DNA from: an uncultured Sphingobacteriales bacterium
GTDB taxonomy: Bacteria > Bacteroidota > Bacteroidia > Chitinophagales > Chitinophagaceae
Assembly (NCBI GenBank): GCA_946479435.1
Contig: CAMLFX010000066.1
Location: 1-18,647 of the forward strand
Reading direction: 5' to 3'
DNA: 18,647 bases
The notes beneath the pieces are model-generated. The model was not told the origin of the DNA, made no database searches, and saw only the letters and a program-made list of their open reading frames with translations. The position numbers and the translations under genes are program-made. This document shows positions 1 through 6,805 of the stretch, one piece after another (position 1 is the first letter of the stretch; each line of letters begins with the position of its first letter).

Positions 1-390
1 GCTACCAGTTATCATGAAGCTATAGATAGTATTAAACGTCTTAAATCTGACCGGGAATGGTACCAGGTGAAAAATACATCGGTCAATCACTTAACGAAGT
101 TACCGGCATTCAGCTTCACCAATTTGAAGACAGGAGGTTGGGGAAATACTATTAATGCTATGAAAGGTAACCACGGCCCATCGTGGCGTATGGTGGTGCA
201 AATGAGCAAAGAAACAGAGGCTTATGGCGTATATCCCGGTGGACAATCCGGTAATCCCGGTAGTAAGTATTATGCTACCTTCCTCGATAAATGGGTGAAG
301 GGCGAATATTATAAGCTTTCTTTCATACCTAATGGAAAGAATGAAAAGGACATTGCGTCAAAGTATAAATGGACTATACAACCTGAATAA
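1..390 (+). CDS. Penicillin acylase family protein, C-terminal fragment (5' end outside window)
   Basis: The reading frame is open from the first base of the window to a TAA at 388-390, so this is the last 129 residues of a longer protein. An internal GTG at 67 is not a credible start, because coding continues upstream of it. The fragment contains HGPSWRMVV followed by GVYPGGQSGNPGS, then a KWVKGEYYKLSF stretch. These resemble the conserved C-terminal beta-subunit of the penicillin acylase / N-terminal nucleophile (Ntn) amidase family. Family members are secreted precursors that self-cleave and hydrolyse amides such as beta-lactam side chains or acyl-homoserine lactones. The catalytic Ser and the signal peptide lie outside the window, so substrate and activity cannot be judged. 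The downstream membrane-protein gene starts one base after this stop, suggesting an operon. Confidence 0.8.
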   Translation, partial: ATSYHEAIDSIKRLKSDREWYQVKNTSVNHLTKLPAFSFTNLKTGGWGNTINAMKGNHGPSWRMVVQMSKETEAYGVYPGGQSGNPGSKYYATFLDKWVKGEYYKLSFIPNGKNEKDIASKYKWTIQPE

Positions 391-391
391 T

Positions 392-739
392 ATGCGTGTA
401 TTCATATCTATCATACTCATTATTTTCTTATCTGCATTGGCTACATGGTTTTTACCGTGGTGGCTGATGGCTATAGTTTCTTTCTTAGTTGCTTTAGTAA
501 TGATACTACAACCTGCGAAAGCTTTCTTAACAGGGTTTGTATCTATTGCTTTATTTTGGTTGATTGCTATTCTGCTACACGATATTCCTAATGAACATAT
601 TCTTTCGGGTAGAATGGCAAAAGTTTTCGGCTTGCCAAACTTTTCATTGCTTATTGTTGTAAACATTCTTTTAGGTGGATTAATAGGTGGATTGGCTGCA
701 TGGTGCGCCGGGCTTATGAATCGGGCATTTAGAACCTAA
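392..739 (+). CDS. Small hypothetical integral membrane protein
   Basis: This is a 115-residue protein, almost entirely hydrophobic, with about four predicted membrane segments (roughly residues 4-22, 24-42, 45-62 and 85-108). A short polar loop around residues 64-80 contains HDIPNEHILSGR. I do not recognise a family and assign no function. The ATG at 392 was chosen because it begins directly with a membrane segment and lies one base after the stop of the upstream amidase gene. The same frame is open further upstream (from 332), but that part overlaps the amidase and encodes a charged, unrelated stretch. The near-zero spacing suggests translational coupling to the upstream gene. Confidence 0.7.
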   Translation: MRVFISIILIIFLSALATWFLPWWLMAIVSFLVALVMILQPAKAFLTGFVSIALFWLIAILLHDIPNEHILSGRMAKVFGLPNFSLLIVVNILLGGLIGGLAAWCAGLMNRAFRT

Positions 740-761
740 GCAAAATTTTATAATAAAGCAT

Positions 762-769
762 TATTTTTG
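762..769 (+). promoter_or_regulatory. Bacteroidota-type -7 promoter box for the CDF transporter
   Basis: TATTTTTG matches all fixed positions of the Bacteroidota consensus TAnnTTTG. Transcription would be expected to start about 6-7 bases after the box, around 775-776, immediately before the ATG at 777. The mRNA would then be leaderless or nearly so. No clear -33 TTTG element is seen 19-21 bases upstream. Confidence 0.5.
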
Positions 770-776
770 CTGCAAC

Positions 777-1748
777 ATGACCATACGCCTGCAGCGCTAT
801 ATCGCTATTCTTTCCGTTATATTGTTCCTTGGTAAAATATGGGCATGGTATATCACACACTCTGTTATTATACTTACCGACGCGCTTGAAAGTATTGTAA
901 ATGTTATAGCCGGCTTTATAGGTTTGTACAGCGTAATACTTGCAGCAAAGCCAAGAGATTTGAATCACCCGTATGGGCATGGAAAAGTAGAGTTTGTTTC
1001 AGCAGCTATCGAAGGATCTCTGATAACTTTTGCAGGTATTGCTATTATTTATGAGGCGGTCCATCTGTTGCTGAATCCTGAACCCATCCGTAAGCTTGAT
1101 GTTGGTATATACATAACAGGCACTGCTGGCCTTATCAATTATTTAGTAGGTATCTATGCTGTGAAGCTTGGTAAACAAAACCGTTCGCTTACTGTTGAAG
1201 CGGCAGGCAATCACCTGAAAACGGATGCCTATTCTACTTTAGCAATGGTAATAGGGTTACTATTACTCTTGTTTACCGGTTGGTCCTGGCTCGATAGTGT
1301 AGTAGCAATAATATTTGCACTGATAATTATTATAACAGGCTACCGCTTGGTGCGTCGCTCGATGGCCGGTATTATGGATGAAGCAGATGAGCGAATGCTG
1401 GCGCAGGTGATTGAAGTATTGCAAAAGAATCGCCAACCACAATGGATAGATCTGCACAACCTGCGCGTTATTCAGTATGGCGATATCATGCATATCGATG
1501 CACACATGACATTGCCCTGGTATTATGAGGTAAGACAGGCAGAGCAAGAAATACATGCACTTGAAAAACTGATACAGGACAATTTTGGTGGTAAGGTGGA
1601 GATGTTCATACACATAGATGCCTGTATGCCATATTCCTGCAAGTTATGTGCACTGAGCGAATGCAATGTTCGCCAGGCACCCTTCCAACATCAAATTGTT
1701 TGGACACCGGCTAATGTCCGTGTCGATTCGAAGCATGGTAAGGAATAA
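777..1748 (+). CDS. Cation diffusion facilitator (CDF) family metal transporter
   Basis: This 323-residue protein has the CDF layout: about six membrane segments in residues 8-190, then a cytoplasmic domain. Recognisable motifs are TDALES at 34-39, HPYGHGK at 64-70 and HLKTD at 146-150. CDF proteins export divalent metals such as Zn, Mn, Fe or Co from the cytoplasm in exchange for protons. The TM5 half of the transport site is intact (H146, D150). The TM2 half, usually H/DxxxD, reads E38xxxN42, so metal preference cannot be assumed. The C-terminal tail carries four cysteines, C283, C288, C291 and C296 (spacing x4, x2, x4), just after HID at 279-281. This looks like an added metal site. The ATG at 777 is the only sensible start. 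The TAA stop abuts the stop codon of convergent rnhA with no gap. Confidence 0.93.
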   Translation: MTIRLQRYIAILSVILFLGKIWAWYITHSVIILTDALESIVNVIAGFIGLYSVILAAKPRDLNHPYGHGKVEFVSAAIEGSLITFAGIAIIYEAVHLLLNPEPIRKLDVGIYITGTAGLINYLVGIYAVKLGKQNRSLTVEAAGNHLKTDAYSTLAMVIGLLLLLFTGWSWLDSVVAIIFALIIIITGYRLVRRSMAGIMDEADERMLAQVIEVLQKNRQPQWIDLHNLRVIQYGDIMHIDAHMTLPWYYEVRQAEQEIHALEKLIQDNFGGKVEMFIHIDACMPYSCKLCALSECNVRQAPFQHQIVWTPANVRVDSKHGKE

Positions 1749-2222
1749 TTAAAGCAAGCCATTCTCCGCTCGTTCATAACCCTCATCAATTAGCCATTTA
1801 CCGCTATCTGCGGCCATGGTAGCTAATTCATCGCAACGGTTGTTCCATTTATTATCAGCATGTCCCTTTACCCAAACAAATTTTACTTTATGTTTTTTTG
1901 CTATGTTCAGGTAGCGTTTCCATAAATCGGGGTTTTTCTTGTCTTTGAAACCTTTTTTCACCCAGCCTGCAAGCCAGCCCTTTTCTATTGCATTCACCAC
2001 GTACGCAGAATCGCTATAAATAAGTACATCCAGCCCGTCGCGCGTTAGCAATTCAAGCCCTGCTATCACAGCCATCAGTTCCATGCGGTTGTTAGTAGTG
2101 TGCCTGTAGCCCTGTGCCAGTTCTTTTATCACGGTGCCCCATTGCAGTACTACACCATATCCCCCGGGCCCGGGATTGCCTCTGGCTGCGCCATCTGTAT
2201 AAATGATCAGTTGTTTCGACAT
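1749..2222 (-). CDS. rnhA: Ribonuclease HI
   Basis: This 157-residue protein cleaves the RNA strand of RNA:DNA hybrids, removing R-loops and replication primers in the cytoplasm. The four acidic catalytic residues of RNase HI are visible: D10 in YTDGAARGNPGPGG, E48 in NNRMELMA, D71 in YSDSAYV and D131 in NRCDELA. H121 in KGHADN is also present. The basic substrate-binding segment (about residues 82-102) with its tryptophans is present too. The ATG at 2222 gives the usual N-terminus MSKQLIIYTDGA. An in-frame start at 2276 would add 18 atypical residues and would lie upstream of the promoter box at 2253-2260. The start codon overlaps an ATG of the opposite strand, and the stop codon touches the CDF stop. 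Confidence 0.95.
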   Translation of the reverse strand: MSKQLIIYTDGAARGNPGPGGYGVVLQWGTVIKELAQGYRHTTNNRMELMAVIAGLELLTRDGLDVLIYSDSAYVVNAIEKGWLAGWVKKGFKDKKNPDLWKRYLNIAKKHKVKFVWVKGHADNKWNNRCDELATMAADSGKWLIDEGYERAENGLL

Positions 2223-2240
2223 GAATTCTAATAAGCAGCG

Positions 2241-2248
2241 TATCTTCG
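2241..2248 (+). promoter_or_regulatory. Probable -7 promoter box for mqnA
   Basis: TATCTTCG matches TAnnTTTG at all fixed positions but one. It predicts a transcription start near 2255, which is after the ATGs at 2203 and 2221 but before the TTG at 2266. If real, it decides the mqnA start in favour of the TTG. Confidence 0.4.
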
Positions 2249-2252
2249 CCGC

Positions 2253-2260
2253 CAAAAGTA
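2253..2260 (-). promoter_or_regulatory. -7 promoter box for rnhA
   Basis: Read on the minus strand this is TACTTTTG, a perfect TAnnTTTG match. The expected transcription start is near 2246, giving a leader of about 24 bases before the ATG at 2222. It lies beside the plus-strand box at 2241-2248, so the two promoters interlock. Confidence 0.5.
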
Positions 2261-2265
2261 AACTG

Positions 2266-3006
2266 TTGAAAGACAAAATAAAAGTTGCAGCCGTAAGTTA
2301 TTTAAATACAAAGCCCTTGCTCTATGGTATAGAGCGCAGCGATGTAATGAACGATATGGAGCTTATCCTTAATTATCCATCGAAACTGGCGCAAAGCCTG
2401 CAAGATGGCAGTATTGATATGGCTTTGTTGCCTGTGGCTGCTATGCCGGGTATTCAAGGAGCAAGAATAGTGGGCGATTATGGTATTGCTGCTGATGGTA
2501 ATGTGGCTTCTGTAGCCATTTTCAGTCTGGTACCTATGGCGGAAATTGAAACTGTTTATCTCGACTACCAATCCCGTACTTCAGTTCGTTTAGCGCAGCT
2601 TTTATTAGAAAAACATTGGAATAAGCAGGTTGTATTTAAACAAGCTCCTGAAAATTACATTGAGTACATCAATGGAACTACGGCAGGGGTTATAATTGGC
2701 GATAGGGCGTTGCAGCAGCTTAAAAATTTTGAATATATATACGATCTGGCTGAAGCATGGGGCGATTATACCGGCTTGCCATTCATCTTTGCAGCCTGGG
2801 TAGCAAATAAAGATCTACCTGAAGACTTTATTAATGCATTTAATGCTGCGAATGCAGAAGGGTTAAGGCATATCGATGAAGTGGTGGCAGAAAATCCTTA
2901 CCCATATTACGATTTGAAAAAATATTTTACGCAAAACATACATTATTTGCTCGATGAGCAAAAGCGTAAAGGTTTGGATAAATTTCTTGAACAAATTAAA
3001 GGTTAA
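2266..3006 (+). CDS. mqnA: Chorismate dehydratase of the futalosine menaquinone pathway
   Basis: The protein begins KIKVAAVSYLNTKPLLYG, the conserved opening of MqnA, and continues with DMALLPVAA. MqnA dehydrates chorismate to 3-[(1-carboxyvinyl)oxy]benzoate, the first step of the futalosine route to menaquinone. It has the fold of periplasmic-type binding proteins but no signal peptide, so it is cytoplasmic. The start is uncertain. In-frame ATGs exist at 2203 and 2221, but both precede the likely transcription start near 2255. TTG at 2266 gives 246 residues beginning MKDKIKVAAVSYL, close to typical family length, whereas the earlier starts add up to 21 residues unlike the family. Later pathway genes (mqnB to mqnD) are not in the window. 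The gene diverges from rnhA with no spacer. Family assignment is firm; the start is the weak point. Confidence 0.88.
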   Translation: MKDKIKVAAVSYLNTKPLLYGIERSDVMNDMELILNYPSKLAQSLQDGSIDMALLPVAAMPGIQGARIVGDYGIAADGNVASVAIFSLVPMAEIETVYLDYQSRTSVRLAQLLLEKHWNKQVVFKQAPENYIEYINGTTAGVIIGDRALQQLKNFEYIYDLAEAWGDYTGLPFIFAAWVANKDLPEDFINAFNAANAEGLRHIDEVVAENPYPYYDLKKYFTQNIHYLLDEQKRKGLDKFLEQIKG

Positions 3007-3054
3007 CAATACAGACATTGAGAGTGTAGATACTGCATTCCCATATAACAGAAG

Positions 3055-3062
3055 TATATTTG
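3055..3062 (+). promoter_or_regulatory. -7 promoter box for the HMG-CoA lyase gene
   Basis: TATATTTG is a perfect TAnnTTTG match, 16 bases before the ATG at 3079. It predicts a leader of about 10 bases and suggests that the HMG-CoA lyase, panB and yggS genes start a new transcript rather than depending on mqnA. No clear -33 element is visible. Confidence 0.55.
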
Positions 3063-3078
3063 TACCTCATTTTCGCCT

Positions 3079-3939
3079 ATGCAAAAAAGCATAACACTGG
3101 TTGAATGTCCCCGCGATGCCATGCAAGGCTGGGCACATTTTATACCAACAGAGCAAAAGGTAAGATACCTGAATCAATTGTTGAAGGTAGGTTTCGATGT
3201 GCTTGATTTCGGTTCTTTTGTTTCGCCTAAGGCTATTCCGCAAATGGCCGATACCAAAGATGTATTGCCTCAGTTGGACTTGAGTAATACCAATACAAAG
3301 CTATTGGCAATTATTGCCAATACGCGTGGTGCCGAAGAAGCCGTTGCTTACGAGCAGATCGCTTATTTGGGTTTTCCGTTTTCTATATCAGAAACATTTC
3401 AACAGCGTAATACCAATAAAAGCATTGCTGAATCGTTAGTGCAGATCGAAGAGATACAAAGCCTTTGCGTACAACATGGTAAGCAACTGGTGGTATATAT
3501 TTCTATGGGTTTTGGCAATCCTTACGGCGATGAGTACAGCGCTGAAATAGCTATTAAATGGGTGGGTAAACTGGCCGCAATGGGTATTAAAACCATTGCG
3601 ATGTCCGATACCGTTGGTGTAGCCGAGCCTGCTAATATTGAATACATATTCAAAAGCCTGGTGCCTGAATTTAAAGACGTGCATATAGGTGCGCATTTCC
3701 ATTCTATGCCCGATAAATGGGAAGAGAAAGTACAAACAGCTTATGACAATGGTTGCCTTCGTTTCGATAGCGCAATGAAGGGTATAGGTGGTTGCCCAAT
3801 GGCCAAGGATGATTTAGTAGGTAATATAGCTACTGAAAATATTGTTAGCTGGTGCGATAGAAAAGATATTCCTTTGAACATTAATAAAGAAGCTTTCTTC
3901 ACCGCTTTGCAAACGGCTGCGGAAATATTTGTTTCATAA
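3079..3939 (+). CDS. Hydroxymethylglutaryl-CoA lyase family protein
   Basis: This 286-residue TIM-barrel protein is of the HMG-CoA lyase type, cleaving 3-hydroxy-3-methylglutaryl-CoA to acetyl-CoA and acetoacetate, the last step of leucine breakdown. Visible family residues are R12-D13 in ECPRDAMQG, the metal-binding H206 and H208 in GAHFHSM, the active-site loop cysteine C239 in GIGGCPMA, and N249. [15 protein letters not shown] (44-58) matches the family substrate loop, with D43 where the human enzyme has Glu. Related DRE-TIM enzymes (isopropylmalate or homocitrate synthases) are less likely because GGCP with HxH and the short length fit the lyase. Length is near the usual 290-300. The ATG at 3079 follows a good promoter box. 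panB follows after 26 bases on the same strand. Confidence 0.87.
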   Translation: MQKSITLVECPRDAMQGWAHFIPTEQKVRYLNQLLKVGFDVLDFGSFVSPKAIPQMADTKDVLPQLDLSNTNTKLLAIIANTRGAEEAVAYEQIAYLGFPFSISETFQQRNTNKSIAESLVQIEEIQSLCVQHGKQLVVYISMGFGNPYGDEYSAEIAIKWVGKLAAMGIKTIAMSDTVGVAEPANIEYIFKSLVPEFKDVHIGAHFHSMPDKWEEKVQTAYDNGCLRFDSAMKGIGGCPMAKDDLVGNIATENIVSWCDRKDIPLNINKEAFFTALQTAAEIFVS

Positions 3940-3944
3940 CTTTA
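3937..3944 (+). promoter_or_regulatory. Weak possible -7 box before panB
   Basis: TAACTTTA matches TAnnTTTG with one mismatch and overlaps the stop codon of the HMG-CoA lyase gene. It would give a start near 3951 and a leader of about 15 bases. Because of the mismatch and the short gap, read-through from the upstream gene is equally plausible. Confidence 0.2.
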
Positions 3945-3965
3945 ACGCTCCTCATAATATATACT

Positions 3966-4781
3966 ATGTCGGTACATGGCGAAATAAAGCGCGTAACTAC
4001 ACACACGCTGCAATGGATGAAGCAACATGGCGAAAAAATAAGTATGCTTACTGCTTACGATTTTTCGATGGCGAAGATATTAGACGATGCAGGTATTGAC
4101 GTATTACTGGTGGGCGATTCAGCCTCAAACGTAATGGCCGGGCATGAAACAACATTGCCTATCACGCTCGACCAAATGATATATCATGCGCAAAGCGTGG
4201 TACGTGCTATCGATCGTTGTTTGGTTGTGGTTGACTTACCATTTGGTAGTTACCAGGGTAATAGTAAAGAGGCCTTGAATTCTGCTATACGCATAATGAA
4301 AGAAGCAGGTGCGCATGCTATAAAATTAGAAGGTGGTGAAGAAGTGTCAGATTCTATTAAAAGGATCATTAGTGCGGGCGTGCCTGTTATGGGACACCTG
4401 GGTCTTACACCGCAGTCTATATACAAATTTGGTACTTATGCTGTAAGAGCTAAGCAAGAAGCGGAAGCGGAACAGTTGTTACACAATGCGCATGTTTTAC
4501 AGGAAGCAGGTTGCTTTGCACTGGTACTTGAAAAAATACCGGCACAACTAGGTGAGAAAGTAGCCAAAGAATTAAAAATACCCGTGATAGGTATTGGTGC
4601 CGGCGGGCAGGTAGATGGACAAGTTTTGGTAATGCACGATATGCTGGGCCTCACTAAAGATTTCTCTCCACGTTTCTTACGTCGCTATCTCGATCTGTAC
4701 ACCGAGATAAAAGACGCAACGGCACGCTATATAGCAGATGTAAAAAGTAAAGACTTTCCTAACGAGCAGGAGCAATACTAA
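3966..4781 (+). CDS. panB: 3-methyl-2-oxobutanoate hydroxymethyltransferase (ketopantoate hydroxymethyltransferase)
   Basis: PanB transfers a hydroxymethyl group from 5,10-methylene-tetrahydrofolate to 2-oxoisovalerate, making ketopantoate, the first committed step to pantothenate and CoA. The 271-residue protein shows the family signatures in order: [17 protein letters not shown] (27-43), [10 protein letters not shown] with D51 and S53, [10 protein letters not shown] with D90, IKLEGG with K120 and E122, [10 protein letters not shown] (142-151), and LEKIP with catalytic-type E189, followed by [21 protein letters not shown]. All expected metal- and substrate-binding residues are present, and length is normal (about 265-280). 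The ATG at 3966 fits the family start. Its TAA shares one base with the ATG of the following yggS-type gene, so the two are likely translationally coupled. No panC or panD lies in the window. Confidence 0.96.
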   Translation: MSVHGEIKRVTTHTLQWMKQHGEKISMLTAYDFSMAKILDDAGIDVLLVGDSASNVMAGHETTLPITLDQMIYHAQSVVRAIDRCLVVVDLPFGSYQGNSKEALNSAIRIMKEAGAHAIKLEGGEEVSDSIKRIISAGVPVMGHLGLTPQSIYKFGTYAVRAKQEAEAEQLLHNAHVLQEAGCFALVLEKIPAQLGEKVAKELKIPVIGIGAGGQVDGQVLVMHDMLGLTKDFSPRFLRRYLDLYTEIKDATARYIADVKSKDFPNEQEQY

Positions 4782-5452
4782 TGGTTGATACAAACACCTG
4801 GAAGCAAATAACTGAAGAACTAAAAAAGACGGATACGACACTTGTTGCGGTATCAAAGACCAAACCTGTTGCCGATATCAAGGCTTTATACGATGCTGGT
4901 CAGCGTGATTTTGGAGAAAACTATGTGCAGGAGTTAGTTGAAAAACAACCGCAGCTTCCCGGTGATATCAAATGGCATTACATAGGCCATTTACAAAGTA
5001 ATAAAGTAAAACAGATCGCTCCCTTCGTTCAGCTAATACATGCTGTTGATAGCTTTAAGCTTTTACTGGAGATCAATAAACAAGCAGCCAAACATAGCCG
5101 TGTTATCGATGTATTATTACAATTACATATAGCCGATGAGGAAACGAAGTTTGGTATGGACGATAAAGAGTTGATAGAAATTCTTGAATACTATACTGCT
5201 CAACAAAATCAACTACAAAACATACGTATCTGCGGGCTAATGGGTATGGCTTCCTTCACTGAAGATGCAGCCCAGGTACGTGGTGAATTTCATCATCTCA
5301 CGAATACCTTTAAAAATATCAAGGCAGCTTATTTCCTCGATAAAGACTGTTTCACCATCCGCTCTATGGGTATGAGTGGCGACTACCGTATAGCGATAGA
5401 AGAGGGTAGCAATATGGTACGTATTGGTAGCCTGCTATTCGGGGCTCGCTAG
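4781..5452 (+). CDS. YggS/PROSC-family PLP-binding protein (PLP homeostasis)
   Basis: This 223-residue single-domain TIM barrel is of the YggS/PLPBP family. These proteins bind pyridoxal 5'-phosphate but have no known catalytic activity, and they buffer cellular PLP. K26 in VAVSKTKP is the PLP Schiff-base lysine. Further signatures are DFGENYVQEL, WHYIGHLQSNK, LQLHIADEETKFG, the segment around GLMGMASFTED, and the phosphate-binding end SMGMSGDYRIAIEEGSNMVRIGSLLFG. It starts with an ATG overlapping the panB stop by one base (TAATG). In E. coli, loss of yggS disturbs branched-chain amino acid and CoA metabolism, so coupling to panB makes biological sense. The last 18 bases overlap the 3' end of the convergent MFS gene. 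Confidence 0.94.
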   Translation: MVDTNTWKQITEELKKTDTTLVAVSKTKPVADIKALYDAGQRDFGENYVQELVEKQPQLPGDIKWHYIGHLQSNKVKQIAPFVQLIHAVDSFKLLLEINKQAAKHSRVIDVLLQLHIADEETKFGMDDKELIEILEYYTAQQNQLQNIRICGLMGMASFTEDAAQVRGEFHHLTNTFKNIKAAYFLDKDCFTIRSMGMSGDYRIAIEEGSNMVRIGSLLFGAR

Positions 5453-6679
5453 TGTAGTAGCCTTAGTCTCGTTTCCGGGCTCCGTATTTATTTGCAGTAA
5501 TTTATATCCTACCGCAGCAATAATACATATACCACCTATCACCCACCAAAGTGTTGTGAAGCCATAATTTTCTGCAATAATAGTTCCTGTTGAAGGCCCA
5601 AGTACTTGTGCTATCGACCAGGCAACAGTATACAGCCCGGCATATTGGCCACGGTTATTCATAGCAGTTCTGCTTACCCAATAAGAGTTCATAAAAGGCA
5701 TCGAGAATACTTCGCCTACCGTTACAATAAGCATTGCTGCGATGGCCAGCATTTCAGTACCCGGCAATATATTAAATACGATATACGAAAGCGCTACCAG
5801 AAAAACACCTATGGTAATGTATTGCAAGTTGTGCCTTTTACCTTCCAGGTTGTGTACTATCACCATTTCGAACAATGCTATCAGCAAGCCATTAATGGCC
5901 ATCACAATACCTATATAGCTTTCGCTAAGGTGCAGTTCTTTTTTATAGTATAAAGGCAGTGTACTGAATATCTGGAAGAAGCAGTAAGCAAACAATGTAG
6001 TCAGCACTATGAATGCCAGGTATGGCTTATCGTTATAGGCCGTCTTTGTTATCACTTCTTTATTTTGTAAAGGCTTTTTAGCTGTTGCTTCATTTTTCGA
6101 TGGTGCCAGCAATAGCCACAATACACCTGCCGCAGCAATATTCGTAAGCCCGTCGATAATAAAAAGCAAATGATAGTTTTTAGATGCTATGAAACCTCCT
6201 AAAGCTCCGCCTGCAGCCCATCCCAAATTTATAGATAGCCTGTTGAGCGAATAGGAGCGGGTGCGGTTTTCAGGTTTGCTGTAATGCGCTATGGCAGCAG
6301 AGTTCGCGGGTCTGAAAGATTCATTGACAAAACTTAAAATGAAGGTGGTGATACAAATAGGAAGGTACTCTTTCATCTGTCCCAATACAAGAAACAGGAG
6401 TCCACCGCCTATCAGCGTAAACAATTGGATGTAATAGGAGCCCAGCTTATCGGTAAGCCTGCCACCTATAAAACCACCACATATAGAGCCTACTCCCCAT
6501 AGCGCCATTATAAACCCTGCCTGGCTCATTTTATAGCCAAGGCGCTGTGTTAAATACAGCGTCATGAAAGGCAAAACCATAGTGCCGCTTCGGTTAATAA
6601 GCATAACCAGCGATAGCCACCATGTAGAGGGTGATAAACCTAAATAGGCACTTTTATATATGGTAGCAATCCTTTTCAC
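5435..6679 (-). CDS. MFS transporter, 12-TM multidrug/efflux-like
   Basis: This 414-residue hydrophobic protein has about twelve membrane segments in two halves, split by a charged loop near residues 193-215. The MFS motif A is clear between TM2 and TM3: GGFIGGRLTDKLG at 68-80 (D77, R74). NRSGTMVLPFMTLYL at 29-43 and FRPANSAA at 123-130 are typical of MdtH/YfcJ-like members, which mostly export drugs or small organic molecules by proton antiport in the inner membrane. Substrate cannot be deduced. The start is a GTG at 6679 giving MKRIATIYKSAYLGL. The next candidate (M26) would cut into TM1. A perfect promoter box ends only 8 bases before the GTG, so the transcript would be almost leaderless. 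The 3' end overlaps the convergent yggS-type gene by 18 bases. Confidence 0.9.
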   Translation of the reverse strand: MKRIATIYKSAYLGLSPSTWWLSLVMLINRSGTMVLPFMTLYLTQRLGYKMSQAGFIMALWGVGSICGGFIGGRLTDKLGSYYIQLFTLIGGGLLFLVLGQMKEYLPICITTFILSFVNESFRPANSAAIAHYSKPENRTRSYSLNRLSINLGWAAGGALGGFIASKNYHLLFIIDGLTNIAAAGVLWLLLAPSKNEATAKKPLQNKEVITKTAYNDKPYLAFIVLTTLFAYCFFQIFSTLPLYYKKELHLSESYIGIVMAINGLLIALFEMVIVHNLEGKRHNLQYITIGVFLVALSYIVFNILPGTEMLAIAAMLIVTVGEVFSMPFMNSYWVSRTAMNNRGQYAGLYTVAWSIAQVLGPSTGTIIAENYGFTTLWWVIGGICIIAAVGYKLLQINTEPGNETKATTLASPE

Positions 6680-6702
6680 GAGCAGAACAAAATTATTGCT
6701 CG
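6679..6702. repeat. 24-base inverted repeat over the MFS promoter, possible operator
   Basis: The arms CGAGCA (6679-6684) and TGCTCG (6697-6702) are exact reverse complements separated by 12 bases that contain the -7 box. A second, shorter palindrome, CTCG-4-CGAG at 6699-6710, overlaps the right arm. The size and placement would suit a dimeric repressor, but no regulator gene is adjacent. A chance repeat is possible. Confidence 0.35.
6688..6695 (-). promoter_or_regulatory. -7 promoter box for the MFS transporter
   Basis: The minus-strand sequence TAATTTTG is a perfect TAnnTTTG match. The expected transcription start is about 6681, two bases from the GTG start. The box lies in the centre of the inverted repeat at 6679-6702. 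Confidence 0.5.
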
Positions 6703-6805
6703 CGCACGAGAAAAAATAAAAATCTAATTCCTATTTGCTTTAACATCGTTTTGTCAAAAAATACATCTATTAGTATAGGTAAATTGCATTTTGTATATTA
6801 GTTAT

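Noticed and set aside
67..390. A stand-alone 107-residue gene starting at GTG 67
   Set aside because: The same frame is open to base 1 and continues the acylase-like protein, so it is the end of a truncated gene, not a small gene.
332..391. Longer N-terminus for the small membrane protein
   Set aside because: The added 20 residues overlap the upstream gene out of frame and look non-native. The ATG at 392 begins at the first membrane segment.
6703..6805. Promoter for the lipoprotein gene
   Set aside because: TTTG tetramers occur, but none has TA at the right distance. The nearest candidates have mismatches in the core or leave no room for a transcription start before the ATG.
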